A program made the translations under genes and the position numbers. Below are positions 12,591-23,683 of a stretch of 64,000 nucleotides of DNA, one piece after another. The stretch's first letter is position 1; each line of letters opens with the position of its first letter. The DNA is from Psettodes erumei. Taxonomy: Eukaryota; Chordata; Actinopteri; Pleuronectiformes; Psettodidae. Below the pieces are notes generated by a model. That model did no database searches, was not told where the DNA came from, and was given only the letters and a program-made list of their open reading frames with translations. Location of the stretch: NCBI GenBank assembly GCA_016785225.1, contig JAFBJZ010000673.1, positions 718,330 through 782,329 of the forward strand. The letters are read 5' to 3'.

Positions 12591-13386
12591 GCAAGCACAA
12601 GGGAATGCAGAGGTGAGGCGTATGACTGGAATAGGATACAGATTTGATAACGTATTTTATCTTGTTACTTCAACTTGCCTGTTAGTGAACTAGTAAAAGT
12701 GAGTTTGTGGGAAGTGACCAGCAGAAGGTTGAATCAGAAGACAGAAGAAGACAATGGGCTTTGTGGATCAGACAATAGACATGAATAACATTTGCTCTAA
12801 AAATGTCATGGAAGCTGATATACTGCCCCATTTAGTTATCAACCGGGTAATCAGGCTGTGGTTGTTGAACACAGGCTAGCTAGAAGACATAAATAAATAC
12901 CAGAAAAATGATAATAACAATTATGCATTCTAAAAATTAAACATCAGTAACCCTAATGCTGACTGCAATAACTCAGCAACTCTGAAAGAGGCTTTAACAA
13001 ATATAAACAGACTAGTTTACCAGTTCATGGCATCTTCTTTTTTCCTATAATTTGCTGACACACAAGATTTGTTCTGATGGCATCACCAAAAAATGCCCCC
13101 AGTAAATGGCATGTTACCATTGCCCAGTATTACCCAGTGTTCCTCCACAAGACATTCAACCCTCTTTCCAGTAGGTGACTTAATATTCCACGCTTAATGT
13201 TCCCTGAATGTAAATGAATGCTGACACTTGGTTACCGTTTTACCATTAGCTAACTGCAGAGTAAACTTTAAAGCTGCCAGCTGCATTCAGCAACACCAAC
13301 GTTAGTCTGTGCTGCAAAAACCTAACATTAGGAGACAGTGACGTGTCGATAATAAAGTGCTTTACAGGCCAAAAGCCTCGGTATGC

Positions 13387-13392
13387 TTTATT
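13387..13392 (-). terminator. trim32: Candidate trim32 polyadenylation signal
   Basis: TTTATT on the plus strand is AATAAA on the trim32 strand, about 530 nt after the stop codon. Further AATAAA motifs occur downstream, for example at 10869-10874, so the real 3' end could be more distal. Confidence 0.3.
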
Positions 13393-13920
13393 TCATATGT
13401 AAATACATGTTCATTTTCTGCTCTTCTTCCCCCATTTTTCTGTTGAGCCAAATCAGAGAAAGCCATGCATCACACAGTGTCAGGCTGAATGGTGGATATA
13501 GCAGCCAGTAATAGAAGGAAAAATCATCTGTACTTTGTGCATGCATTAGCTTTGCACTATTGGCTTCTCTTGCTTATTTTAATGTGACAACTTGTGCCAG
13601 TATTTCTTCGACATAAAAAATGTTGCCAAGATCTGTTTTTAGTGTTGTGATCCATTAAAATAACCAAATAAGGGGGCTGCTTAAGTAGTCAATTTTGAAT
13701 CTGAGGTATTAAGGTAAAATCCAGTAGGCTTCAAACTAAACCAAACTACAAGAACATTCAGTTTATAAACCAATGCAAGCTGGAGTGAAAGTTGCTTGGA
13801 CTGCAGCCAATCAAAAGTGACAAATAATTGTGTGTTTCTTTTCCAAACTTTCCCACACACCTTCTATCACATACCTACTAAGCCTCTCGTGCTCATGTGC
13901 AGATCGACTGGATTGTGCCT

Positions 13921-15978
13921 CTAAGAAGTGGAGGAGTGCCTCCTCTGAATGTATGAGTAGACTTTGACACAGTGGTCCCAACAATCCAGCACGAGTAGCT
14001 GTCCTTTCTGGGTAGTGGCCACTCCCACAGGGCAGGTCAACCCCTCCTGGATGAGAATTTTGAATCCACCCTCTTTGGGAAACTGGAGGATTTCTTTCCT
14101 GCCACTGTCTGTTACCAGCAAATCCCCATTTGCATCCACACACATGCCAGTGATACAGCGAAAGTCCTCTGTCTTTGAGAAGAAATGGCTGAGCTGCTTG
14201 CCCAGCTGGCCATCAGTGCCCACTGAACCAATGGAGAAGCCACCCTCCAGGTGGGGCTCATTGTGGCGTTTCTCAAAGTTCAGGGCCCGGCCCTGGGTGA
14301 AATAGACTGTTCCAGTTGCATCACATGTCACAAATTTTGGCCGAACGGCAGAGCACAGTCGGTTGTAGCTGACCACGCCCACGTTGCGGTCCACAGCTAG
14401 ACACCACAGCTTGTCACCTTCCACATCTGACACCACAAACTGGCCAGATGGCATGGCAGTAATGCCCCAGGGTTTTATCAGCTGGTTCTTGTGGCAAGCC
14501 ACACAGTGTCCCTCCATAGTGTAGACTTTAACTGAGTTATCATAGTTATCAGTGATCCCAATCAGACCTTGAGGAGTGACGGCAATGGATAAGGGGATGA
14601 GGTTAGGCAAGTCGGCCCCAAGGAAGCTCAAGACGAAGTTGTCAATGCTGCTGGCATTGCGGCGAATTTCACGCTGGAAACCTTTGCGATTAAATATCTG
14701 TACACGGTAGTTGCCACGGTCAGCCACCAGCACCTCGCCCTGTTGTGTTACACAGATGCTGACAGGTAAATTGAACATGCCAGGCAGAGCTCCCTTACAG
14801 CCCATCTTCTTTACAAACTGGCAAACAGGGGGCCCTACACTTGCACTGGCTCCTCCAGGTGATCCTTCACCTGCATCCATGGACTTGGACTTGAAGCTGC
14901 CTGGTGAACCACATACTGCCTCCTCTCCAGCTGCAACCATGTCAATATCTCGGTAAAGATCCAGTGGAGCACCCATTGCGCCACCGGTAGCCCCTGCCAC
15001 CCCAGCTACACCCTCTACATCACCTTCAAATGCAGTCTCCAACCCAGTCTCCTCATCATCTGTATTGACAGTGTGAGTGTTTGTGGTCAGCTGGCCCACT
15101 TCTACAGGCTTAGAGTGCTCTGTTCGGACCAGCTCTGGCTCTTGCAGCTGAAACATGGTGGATAAGGTACTCCTCAGATCCAGTTCCTCTTCATCACTGC
15201 CTCCACCATCATCCTTTAGCAAGGCAATGTCACTCTGCCGCACCCGCATTGTTAGATAATCACAGCGTGACACCACTTTTACCTCTGCAATGTTAAGGAG
15301 GTATGTTTGCTCCTCCAAGACCTGCCCATTGAACTTTTCCACTTCTGCCATGGAAGCTGTGAATGTCCTTCGAGACCTGCTGAGCTCCTCTTGAAGACGT
15401 AGCTCAGCTGTAGTATAATCCTGCTGCACTGCCCTGTACTTAAGTCTCAAAGACTTTGATATGTTTTCAATAGCTGTCTTCTTCTTCTGAATTTCACCCA
15501 TAACATCCCGCAGAGCAGCCAGCTTCCCACCCAGTTCTTTACGACGCTGTTCGGCAGCCACCCTAATCGGATGGACTGAGTGGCCTTGATGCAGGTGGCC
15601 TTCTCCTTTACAGAGCTCACAAAGGACCATGGAACAGTCATGGCAGTACTGTCGTGGTAGACGGTTGCAGCAGGACTTGCACATGAGGGCAGCAGCAGCA
15701 GCACTGCAGGACATAGTGCAATCTAGGATCTTAAGAACAGTGAGATTATCAGCCAGCTGGGAGATACTGCTCATGCGGGAGACCTTGCTACAGAATGGGC
15801 AGCGCACACCATTGATTGTATTAGCCAACAGTTTCTCTAGACACTGTCGGCACACTGTATGACCACACTGCAGAAGTTTGGGTCTCATTTGTTCTTGGTT
15901 GTAGGTCTCCAGGCATATAGGGCATTCGAGAACCTCTCTCATCAGATCCGGGTCCAGCGGGGAAGATGCCGACGCCAT
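13921..15978 (-). CDS. trim32: TRIM32, E3 ubiquitin-protein ligase (RING, B-box, coiled coil, NHL)
   Basis: An uninterrupted 685-codon frame. TRIM32 ubiquitinates cytoplasmic targets such as sarcomere and desmin-network proteins; human mutations cause limb-girdle muscular dystrophy and a Bardet-Biedl form. Visible domains: C3HC4 RING with C19, C22, C38, H40, C43, C46, C60, C63; B-box about 100-136 (C100, C103, C112, C115, C120, C123, H128, H133); coiled coil about 138-235; an acidic then Gly/Ala-rich linker about 245-385; NHL beta-propeller repeats about 388-680. The ATG has A at -3 and G at +4. Human TRIM32 has about 653 residues, and the extra length here probably lies in the linker. The single-exon coding sequence, antisense in an ASTN2 intron, is the normal vertebrate arrangement. 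No frameshift or missing RING ligand was seen. Confidence 0.97.
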   Translation of the reverse strand: MASASSPLDPDLMREVLECPICLETYNQEQMRPKLLQCGHTVCRQCLEKLLANTINGVRCPFCSKVSRMSSISQLADNLTVLKILDCTMSCSAAAAALMCKSCCNRLPRQYCHDCSMVLCELCKGEGHLHQGHSVHPIRVAAEQRRKELGGKLAALRDVMGEIQKKKTAIENISKSLRLKYRAVQQDYTTAELRLQEELSRSRRTFTASMAEVEKFNGQVLEEQTYLLNIAEVKVVSRCDYLTMRVRQSDIALLKDDGGGSDEEELDLRSTLSTMFQLQEPELVRTEHSKPVEVGQLTTNTHTVNTDDEETGLETAFEGDVEGVAGVAGATGGAMGAPLDLYRDIDMVAAGEEAVCGSPGSFKSKSMDAGEGSPGGASASVGPPVCQFVKKMGCKGALPGMFNLPVSICVTQQGEVLVADRGNYRVQIFNRKGFQREIRRNASSIDNFVLSFLGADLPNLIPLSIAVTPQGLIGITDNYDNSVKVYTMEGHCVACHKNQLIKPWGITAMPSGQFVVSDVEGDKLWCLAVDRNVGVVSYNRLCSAVRPKFVTCDATGTVYFTQGRALNFEKRHNEPHLEGGFSIGSVGTDGQLGKQLSHFFSKTEDFRCITGMCVDANGDLLVTDSGRKEILQFPKEGGFKILIQEGLTCPVGVATTQKGQLLVLDCWDHCVKVYSYIQRRHSSTS

Positions 15979-16824
15979 TATGGTTCTTCCCTTGGGTGTA
16001 GGAAAGACAACATAGGAGTTATAGGTTGCAATATTTTACCATTCTGTGTGAAATGCTGAAACATGTCATGTGAGCTAAGATATGAGTCACATTTTGTTAT
16101 CCCTCGCAGTTGTGTATTATAATGGATGTAGCAGTATTTTGTGACAAAGAAAAATGGATAGTTAAATTATCCAAGGAAGTATGATGCTGATGTGATGCAC
16201 TCACTGCAAATGTGCGCCAATAAACACCGGCTACAAATGTCACGTTGAGTGACTATTTTGCAGATTTAGTGCAGCGGAAGAGCCATAATACGTGGTGAAA
16301 GACACTTTTGGTGACCACTTAACAAAATGGGCTACTATTCACTGACGACAACAATTTAGTCAACAGAGTGTTGTTCACCAAGCAACGGTACCGTTCGTTA
16401 CCGCATCCTCATGCTAGCAAAGGACACACCATACGGCAATGATTACAATAATAGGGGAGAGCTAATTGACGAGTTGTTGTTATTTACTGTATCGCAGGGC
16501 TAACACACACGCGATCGTAATGCTAATGGCAAGCAACACGATAAGCACGCCAGGCTCTATCCAGTCGCCCACCAGCGTGCTCTCATGTTGCTTAAAAATA
16601 GGATGACCTTCCAGCTCACTATTGATGACGAATTATATTGAGAATTCTCCAATTTTAGACGAGTAAATCAGAGGCCTTTCGACAACACAGCGAGCGTTTA
16701 CGATGTCCTAAGACACAACGCGACAATGTTATTTAACAACATGACAGGGCTGATTATGATGAAGGTCATTCACAAATAATGGATACTGTTTCTCTTTTGA
16801 CATGTCTGCTTTAAGAAATGTTAC
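15979..16824 (-). other. trim32: trim32 5' UTR end and probable 5' intron
   Basis: On the minus strand a pyrimidine tract ending CACCCAAG (AG at 15992-15991) could be an acceptor 12 nt before the ATG. A donor GTAACA sits at 16824-16819 after AATACAAG. Together they give an 834-bp intron in the 5' UTR, matching the family pattern of one noncoding exon plus one coding exon. This is inference from splice motifs only. Confidence 0.5.
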
Positions 16825-16960
16825 CTTGTATTCTTCAAAGTTAGCTGCTGGGAAGTACAGGGGTTCTGATGGGCGTGCTGTGTTTCTGCTACTGCAACTG
16901 AGAGACTGCAGTGTTGACGACGTGACGTACACGCGGCGGAGCGTTGTTACGCAATACGCA
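16825..16960 (-). other. trim32: Probable noncoding first exon of trim32
   Basis: The stretch upstream of the donor at 16824 contains no ATG on the trim32 strand before the splice site in the part I read, and it lies next to a CpG-rich block. The 3' boundary follows the donor motif; the transcription start (higher coordinate) is approximate. Confidence 0.45.
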
Positions 16961-17055
16961 CGGCTCCGAGCCTGAGGGTTGTTTTGATTGGCTGCCGTAA
17001 AGGGCTTGTACACGGGTACGACAGCGTCCCGAAGATTGCGTCCGTGATCCAGATG
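16900..17055 (-). promoter_or_regulatory. trim32: Candidate CpG-rich trim32 promoter with CCAAT and CRE-like motifs
   Basis: CpG dinucleotides are dense here compared with the AT-rich flanks. A CCAAT box on the trim32 strand lies at 16987-16991 (ATTGG on plus). A CRE-like TGACGT core lies at 16923-16928. No TATA box was noticed, as expected for a broadly expressed CpG promoter. The position just upstream of the probable first exon supports the call; activity is not shown by the sequence. Confidence 0.5.
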
Positions 17056-18886
17056 TAGTTTTTCCTTTAATACTGATATCTAATTTGAACATAAACAGAT
17101 TAGAATGAGATCAAGTAACTCACTGTCGCAAGACAAATATTACTTAAAAAGAGTTTTATTACCTTTCATGCACAGTACCCATTGTCTAAACAGCCTATTG
17201 TTATTTTATCAAGATTTCAATTTCTTTCATACTAATTAAATATCCTGTTACTTAACCTGAAAGAAAACAGCAGTCATTTTGCTCTATCTGTCTCTCCTGC
17301 AAATAATCAAACATGCAAGATTTTTAAAATTTGACTGAAAAAGTAAACAGACCTGTAAATCAGAAAATATGTCTCAGTGTGAACCTGATGTACTGCCCAT
17401 AGGCTACAACTTGCGTTTGAAAACATCCAGATGTTTTAGGAAATGTTTAAATTTGGAAAGATAAGCCAGTAAGTACATAGAGGGGCCACTAGATGTCAGG
17501 ACAGGCTAAGTCAACTAGAATATGTTCCCGCAGCATCTTCACACACACATTGAGTCTAACTGTTAGGGTTATCTAAGAAACCATCTGCTCTCTTTTGGTT
17601 CTTTTATCCTGTTGAATTAACCATAGTAGCAAGCAGTGAGTAATGATGCTCAAATTCATTTCCACCATCTTGTAGGACATGTTCAGTTGTAATGCTTAAG
17701 CTTAGCCTACATATTTATAGCCTACATATTTCAATGGCATTCATGGCCCCCTACTATACCAGTGATAAAAATTTAGCATTAAAATCTGTGATAGCACTTG
17801 CTACTTTTAATAAAGCAAAAACAACAGCAATGCCAACATCAACCATATGGAACAGCATCTCTATTAAATTGCCATGGAAGATATCCGACACCTTTGTTGT
17901 TGTTTCCTGGGCAACATAACCCTGGCCAGAGGCAATGTGTCCCTTATGAGTAATTATACTGCGACTCGTCTACAAAGACATTTTAATTAACGAAGGCAGT
18001 GCAAGATCAATGGCAGTGAAATTCACTCCATTCATCTCTTCACTGTGTGATGACAGGCAAGTGTTGCATAAGCATCGCATTCATTCCACACAGCAAAGAG
18101 ATGTCATAGTTTATAAAGAAGTGAAATGATGGGCCACGCCTTTAACTGCGCAAAAATACATGTGGTCCAGGTTAATTTCTCCCTTCGAAGGGTGTTGTTG
18201 TCGGTCAGATTTCAGTGAGACTGTACATTTCACAAACACAAATAAACAAACATACAGGATAAGTATTTCAGTGATCCGCAGAATGAAAGTAGATATTTGA
18301 CCAAATTTATTATAACAGTAAAACATGATTGACAGCTAAAGAAAACAAGAAGTTGGAAAAATCTAAAAGAAAATCCGAAAATAGAGAAAACAAAGTTTTG
18401 CAGGAAGAAAATGACCCTGTGCATTACTAATGTTATCTTATACTGACAGACACATTATACCTTGATTACACCTGATAGTGCCAAATCTTTCATGAAGTAT
18501 ATCTGTAAACATAGATGCAAACATTTTTTATCTAGGGTGAAATGAATTAAAGAGTGAATTAGACTGGCTAGCCACAGAACCTGATCTACAGGGCTTTACT
18601 GTAAGAGCTGGGTGACAACAGCTCCTTTTCTGTGTCTGCGTTGCCTCAAGAAGTGCTTGTAATTGGGCTCTAGGGCCACCCCATGAGCCTGTTTACATAC
18701 TGTTGCACATGAATTTACCACCCACCCTTTCAACTGCTCAGTGGTGTCTTACAGATGCACACAGGGAGTAAGACACACAGACATACATAAATAGATGTTG
18801 CATGAACAGACTCAGTTCCCTCTCTCACACAAATACACAATAGGGTTATAGCTACAATTGAGGGCATGAGGATCATGTGCTTGTTG

Positions 18887-18907
18887 TTTTTTTTTTTTTT
18901 TTTTTTT
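18887..18907. repeat. T21 homopolymer
   Basis: A run of about 21 T in the astn2 intron downstream of the trim32 promoter. No recognisable element was attached. Confidence 0.85.
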
Positions 18908-20641
18908 CTGGAAATTTGGGAGTTCCAGTGAGCTGAAATAAGTTTTAGATTTATTAATTGAATACTATTCATTCTCTCTAATCACATGTTGTCTGCTTGT
19001 CACTTTTGCAATATCAAAGGTGCAACAATAATCCCAAACTTTTGTAGCTTTAAGTCATATCAAAGCCTTTTAATCTCTTTTACTTGGGTTGAAATAGAAA
19101 ACTCATTTGAGATGTATTGTAATGGTTCTCATGCTGTACTTGCATGGTTGAAATATCATGTCAGTTTGACACTGATGTGATTTCTTACCCTATAAATAAT
19201 ATTAGTTCGAAAATAGCCCTGCGTTATTTTTTTCTCAGCGTTCTTAAATGCTTGATGGTGTAAAGCATGTGTTGGCATCTGTTGGTGTTTTAGAAATGAA
19301 AGGTTGAAAGTTTACACAACCTTTTCTTGTCTTGATTTAACTTAGTTAATGTTGATGATATGACAAGACTCCCAGGGAAACTGCACATTAAAACTTGTTT
19401 CTCTCTGTATCTCACACGGAGACTCACAGTATTTTGTAGTTCATGCACCATATGTTGTCTTTTTTCCACAAAAAATATTTGTAGGATGTTTGATTTCAAT
19501 GTCAACTTTTAACAGGAAATAAGTCATTTAAAATACTTACCCTAACTGGTCCCAATTAACCCACCTGGAACAAGGCATTTTCGTGCTCTCTTAACTGCTT
19601 CCTTGGGTTTTGGGTTTCCCTTGTTATTTCTTGGTTTGTATGCGTATCTGTTGTCTGTTTTATGCATGTGTGTATGTGCGCTTATGTAATAATGTATTCA
19701 CTGGTAATCTCATCCATGTGTGTATCTGCAGGAGTGGGGTGTGGGATTGCATGTGCATTCACATTTACACTATATTCAATGCTAAACTGTAATATCAAGG
19801 GTTTGATGAGTGAAATTACACATTTCCAGGAATGCATTTTCCATGCAATGTTTCTCACCACATTTTGAAACACTGATAATGCATAGAGTCTTAATGCTAC
19901 ATCATTCACCAGTAATTCCACTAGAAAAAGTCCTGTATCACTCATTTAGAGAAACTCACGTGTCCTCTGTTCTTGTAAATCAAAGAGACACAAAAGCACA
20001 TCTGCCACATCAGCACAGATGGCAGATCTGCTCCATTGTAGCATGTAGCCTGATGTGTCCTCCAAGTGAATCACTCAACACCCAAGTAGCCCATTCTCTC
20101 CTGTTTCTACTCCTCCCCTGCTTCTGTTGCTGTCTCTTTCCTCTGCATGGTGTGTTGTTTTTGCACTGAAAAGGAAATGATGAGAAAGAATCCCCCTCAC
20201 TCCGGCGAGAACATCAAACAGTGGTAATTGACACTCAGGAGAAGAAGCCAGTGACACCCCTCCCTACCCTCCCTCCTCCTCCCATTCATCCTTTGTCTAT
20301 GAAAGCTGATGACAGTCAGGGATTAGCTGTTTTTTCTTCTTTTCCTTGGCAGCAAGTAAAATAAATCCAGATGCGGACACTTTATCCAACTGAGGGACTG
20401 TGAATGTTCTTTGTTAGTCCAAATGAAGACTCGTAAATTGTTTGACAGAAAAAAGATAAGCAAAAGTTAAGGAAGTTTTTTAATTGGAAAAAAAACATGT
20501 GAAAATGAAAAAAATACACACTGTTTTCCTCCCAACTTCCTGAAATAAATGTTAATTATAATTTATGTTTAGTCTGTTTATCTATACCTGCAATCCCACC
20601 TACTTATACCCACATACCCTCCTTTCCTGCTTACCCCCCAG

Positions 20642-20964
20642 ATGCAACAGACCAAGGGGTTAGTGGAGGCGGGCGGCGAGAGCTGAAGTCGGTTCCCTTC
20701 ATCAGCTACCTGTCAGCATTGCAGAAGAGTCAGCTGTTGTCTGATGACATTGTGAATGGCGTGGAGATCCGCTGCGAGGAGAAGGGTAGCTGTCCAGCTG
20801 GCTGCCACCTGTGCCATCACCAGGCAATGATGGGGGGAGTGTCCGGCAGAGGCCGCAGTGGTAACAGCAGGAGTGGAGAGCAGCCTTCCCCCATCCCTGT
20901 GCTGCTGGAAGTCAGCCGTGTGGTGCCCCTCTACAGTCTGGTCCAAGACAACGTCACCAAAGAG
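20642..20964 (+). CDS. astn2: astn2 exon (C-terminal part of MACPF and Cys-rich segment)
   Basis: The longest astn2 exon seen (323 bp), with acceptor CCCCCCAG, donor GTGAGA, entering in phase 1 and leaving in phase 0. After a Gly/Arg-rich start it reads ELKSVPFISYLSALQKSQLL, then GVEIRCEEKGSCPAGCHLC, then PVLLEVSRVVPLYSLVQDN. Five cysteines fall in the segment RCEEKGSC to CHLC and probably form disulfides. Between CHLC and PSPIPVLLE lies a Gly/Ser/Arg-rich insert (MMGGVSGRGRSGNSRSGEQ) that looks like a flexible loop. DNVTKE at the end carries an N-glycosylation sequon (NVT), which fits an extracellular or luminal location. Confidence 0.94.
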
Positions 20965-22016
20965 GTGAGAGAGCAACATGTGGTTAGACACATGTCTATG
21001 TGTGTGTGTAGAATGAGAGGATATATAAGTGACCATATAACAAGAGAATAACAAGGGATGTGATGTACCTAACATACCCAATGACTGCAAAAAGCAAAAG
21101 AAGTTCATCATAACAGCAAATCGTTGAATAAGATGAATGAAAAACTACCTAATGTAATCAGTGATTTCAGATGATTTCTAATAACATTATATGAATGGTA
21201 ATTTTGTATTAATATTAACAGTTAACAACTTTGCTTATAAGATTGCTTTTGCTGATACTCTGACTTATGCAAACACTATTACTTGACAAAAGATGCAACC
21301 CTGAGCCCTTTTTTCTGCAAGTGCAGTATACGTGTGCTTATGTTTCGCTACATTTCTTATATACAAGCTTATGCCATGTGGTGGTGGCATAGTCCTTTCA
21401 TACTACACATATCTATTGACTTTCAACTGATGTAGTTATAACAATTCACCTCTAGGTGGCATTAGTTGGTTAATTTTAGCCACTGGAAATGAACACAGAC
21501 ACAGAGGGCATAAAAAAGATGACATCATGGTTTTCGCCTCTTGTGGGGAAGTCGGTGTGTATATGTGTAGGATATGTATGTGTGTCTGTTTCTGAACATG
21601 CACACACAGCTGAATGTAATATCAGCTTAATGGCCACATGTTGTGTTTATGATTCATCCTGTATGAGAAGTCTTTGGATCTTTGTCCAGTGAAAGTTAAT
21701 CATATCTGATTTCTTTTCCGTAAGGTAATTTAGGAGGGGGCTCTGGCTTCGCTTAACATTAAGTTTACCACATTTTGCTCTGTTTGGATTTCATCTGACA
21801 TAGTCTTGCTACCTGAGATCCGGTGTGTCTTCTCTATGTATGTGTAAACTGATGCAGAACTGTTTGCAGGTGACTCACACCCAATATACACGCATGCACA
21901 TGCTATAAGGAGCTGACAGGTTCACACTCCCCCCAATCAAGCATCTAATTACCTTCTTACCTTCTGAAATTACTGCCAACAACAATACCAGAGGCAAAAA
22001 GACAAACCGCACACAC

Positions 22017-22049
22017 GTGTGTGTGTGTGTGTGTGTGCGTGCGTGTGTA
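22017..22049. repeat. (GT)n microsatellite followed by TA-rich alternating sequence
   Basis: About 15 GT units with GC interruptions. Beyond them, to about 22200, alternating TATA and TGCATA sequence continues. Confidence 0.93.
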
Positions 22050-23647
22050 CATATCACACATATATATATACAGTACATATATACTTTCCCATTCACTTGA
22101 ACACTTGGGCATGGTAATGTATAAATGATTTATATGCATATATATACATGCGTGTGTATTTATAGATATATACTGTATACACACTGTGTGTCATATACAC
22201 CAACAACAAAGCCCCTGTACGTGCCACCCATAACAAGCACCACAGCCCCAAAGAAAAGAAGGCGCAATCAATAGCAGACAGTCCCTAGTGGGCCTCATCG
22301 ATAGCTAAACGTGAGGAAGAGCAAAATGTCTCTTTTGCCTCTTTTCCAAACACCTCACTATCCATCCTTATCTCTCCCTTACCCAACCCATGGTCTTCTG
22401 GGGATGTAGAGAGCGAGATGTACAAGGAGGAGGAGAAGGGGTAGACTGCAGTGGATTGCTCTGGCAAGCCCCTCTGAGGTAGCTTGAGGCAGGATTATTA
22501 GCTTCTTATTGATGTCATCGACCTCTTGGGAGGGAGAGGAGTCCATCACTCTGCTCCTCGCTTCCCTCTCTTTTGCTTCTTCTCCTGGCCACAACTACTG
22601 ATGCTGCTCGTCTGAAAGACACATACATATATTGCATTAGAGAAGAGCGACACAACAACCTACCCCACCACATGCAACCACTTGTTCTCTCTCTCTCTCT
22701 GTCTTTGTGTGTGTGTCATAGTCACAAACGCTTTTACTTGAGTCTATCCTTGTCCATGGCTTGGTCTACAGGGAAAGACGGCTACCATGTTGCAAAAGCT
22801 TTCCCAGAGATGAGGTTCTCTCTTTTTTTACTTTAAAGTGACTGATGCAATTGAAATAGAGACTTAGTTGTCAAGCTTATGGATGGGTGGAGTGAGGTCA
22901 TACCTACAGTATACGTGTATACCAATTTGAATGCATGCGTTGCATATGCCCACTACTGGGCTTAGAAGGACCTGTCACTCTTTCTTTGGCTCAGGTCCTC
23001 CCTCCCTTTCTCAGCTACCTGCATCTTTCAGTGGCCTCTCCCTGGGTGCATGACTGTTTGACAGGATATGTCATGTCCCTTTCACATCAATCTCCTAATT
23101 ATTAAGCCAGAGGGGGATTTTGTTACAATGTGAAATTACCCTTTCCTTGAAAAGACCACTACCTGGACTGAAAAAGAAACAGAGGTAAATGGCCGAAAGG
23201 TGGACCAGTATGTCTGCCTTCTTCTTAGCTTGCTCTGTGTGTGAGAATGGGGTATAAAGTATTTCTTTGTAAATGTGCCAAGTACTGACATTACAAAAGA
23301 CTAGTAAAGGATTTGGGGAAAATAATACCTGAAAGACTGATCCTATCAGCCTATACAGGATTGTTACTGGAATATTTCCAAAACTATGTTATCATTGCTG
23401 CACTGACAGAGAAAAAACAACCTCACTTAGTATCTTTCTATGCAGATAGCTCTGGTATGTATGTACCCTGCATTTCTCCCATTTAGAAATTTTAACCACA
23501 ACATTTCTTCCCATCCCTGAAATAATGTCCCACAAGTCTTCACTGTCAACTGTTGTTATTGAGCCATTTCTTCAGCATGTAGAATTCTATCTATCTAGCT
23601 ATCTTTTTGTCTTTTTAGCTAAATGGTGGTGACGTGAGACCTTTTTT

Positions 23648-23683
23648 CTCTCTCTCTCTTTTTTTTTTTTTTTTTTTTTTTTT
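23648..23683. repeat. (TC)n then T25 tract
   Basis: A short TC run passes directly into about 25 T. Confidence 0.9.

Larger units (their letters stand above)
10108..20641 (+). other. astn2: astn2 intron hosting antisense trim32
   Basis: A 10.5-kb phase-1 intron with GTGAGT donor and acceptor CCCCCCAG. It contains the whole trim32 coding sequence (13921-15978, minus strand), its probable noncoding exon and promoter near 16.8-17.05 kb, a (TG)n tract, an A24 run and a T21 run. The stretches 10108-13380 and 17060-20641 are AT-rich with no other gene I can support; part of the first may be trim32 3' UTR. Confidence 0.85.

Noticed and set aside
13811..15862. Other open frames overlapping trim32 on both strands
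   Set aside because: They are shadows of the 685-codon TRIM32 frame. None has recognisable domains, whereas TRIM32 has complete RING and B-box ligands.
10108..20641. Idea that trim32 is a recent retrocopy because its coding sequence has one exon
   Set aside because: Vertebrate TRIM32 normally has its coding sequence in one exon, the frame is intact, and a probable 5' noncoding exon, intron and promoter are present.
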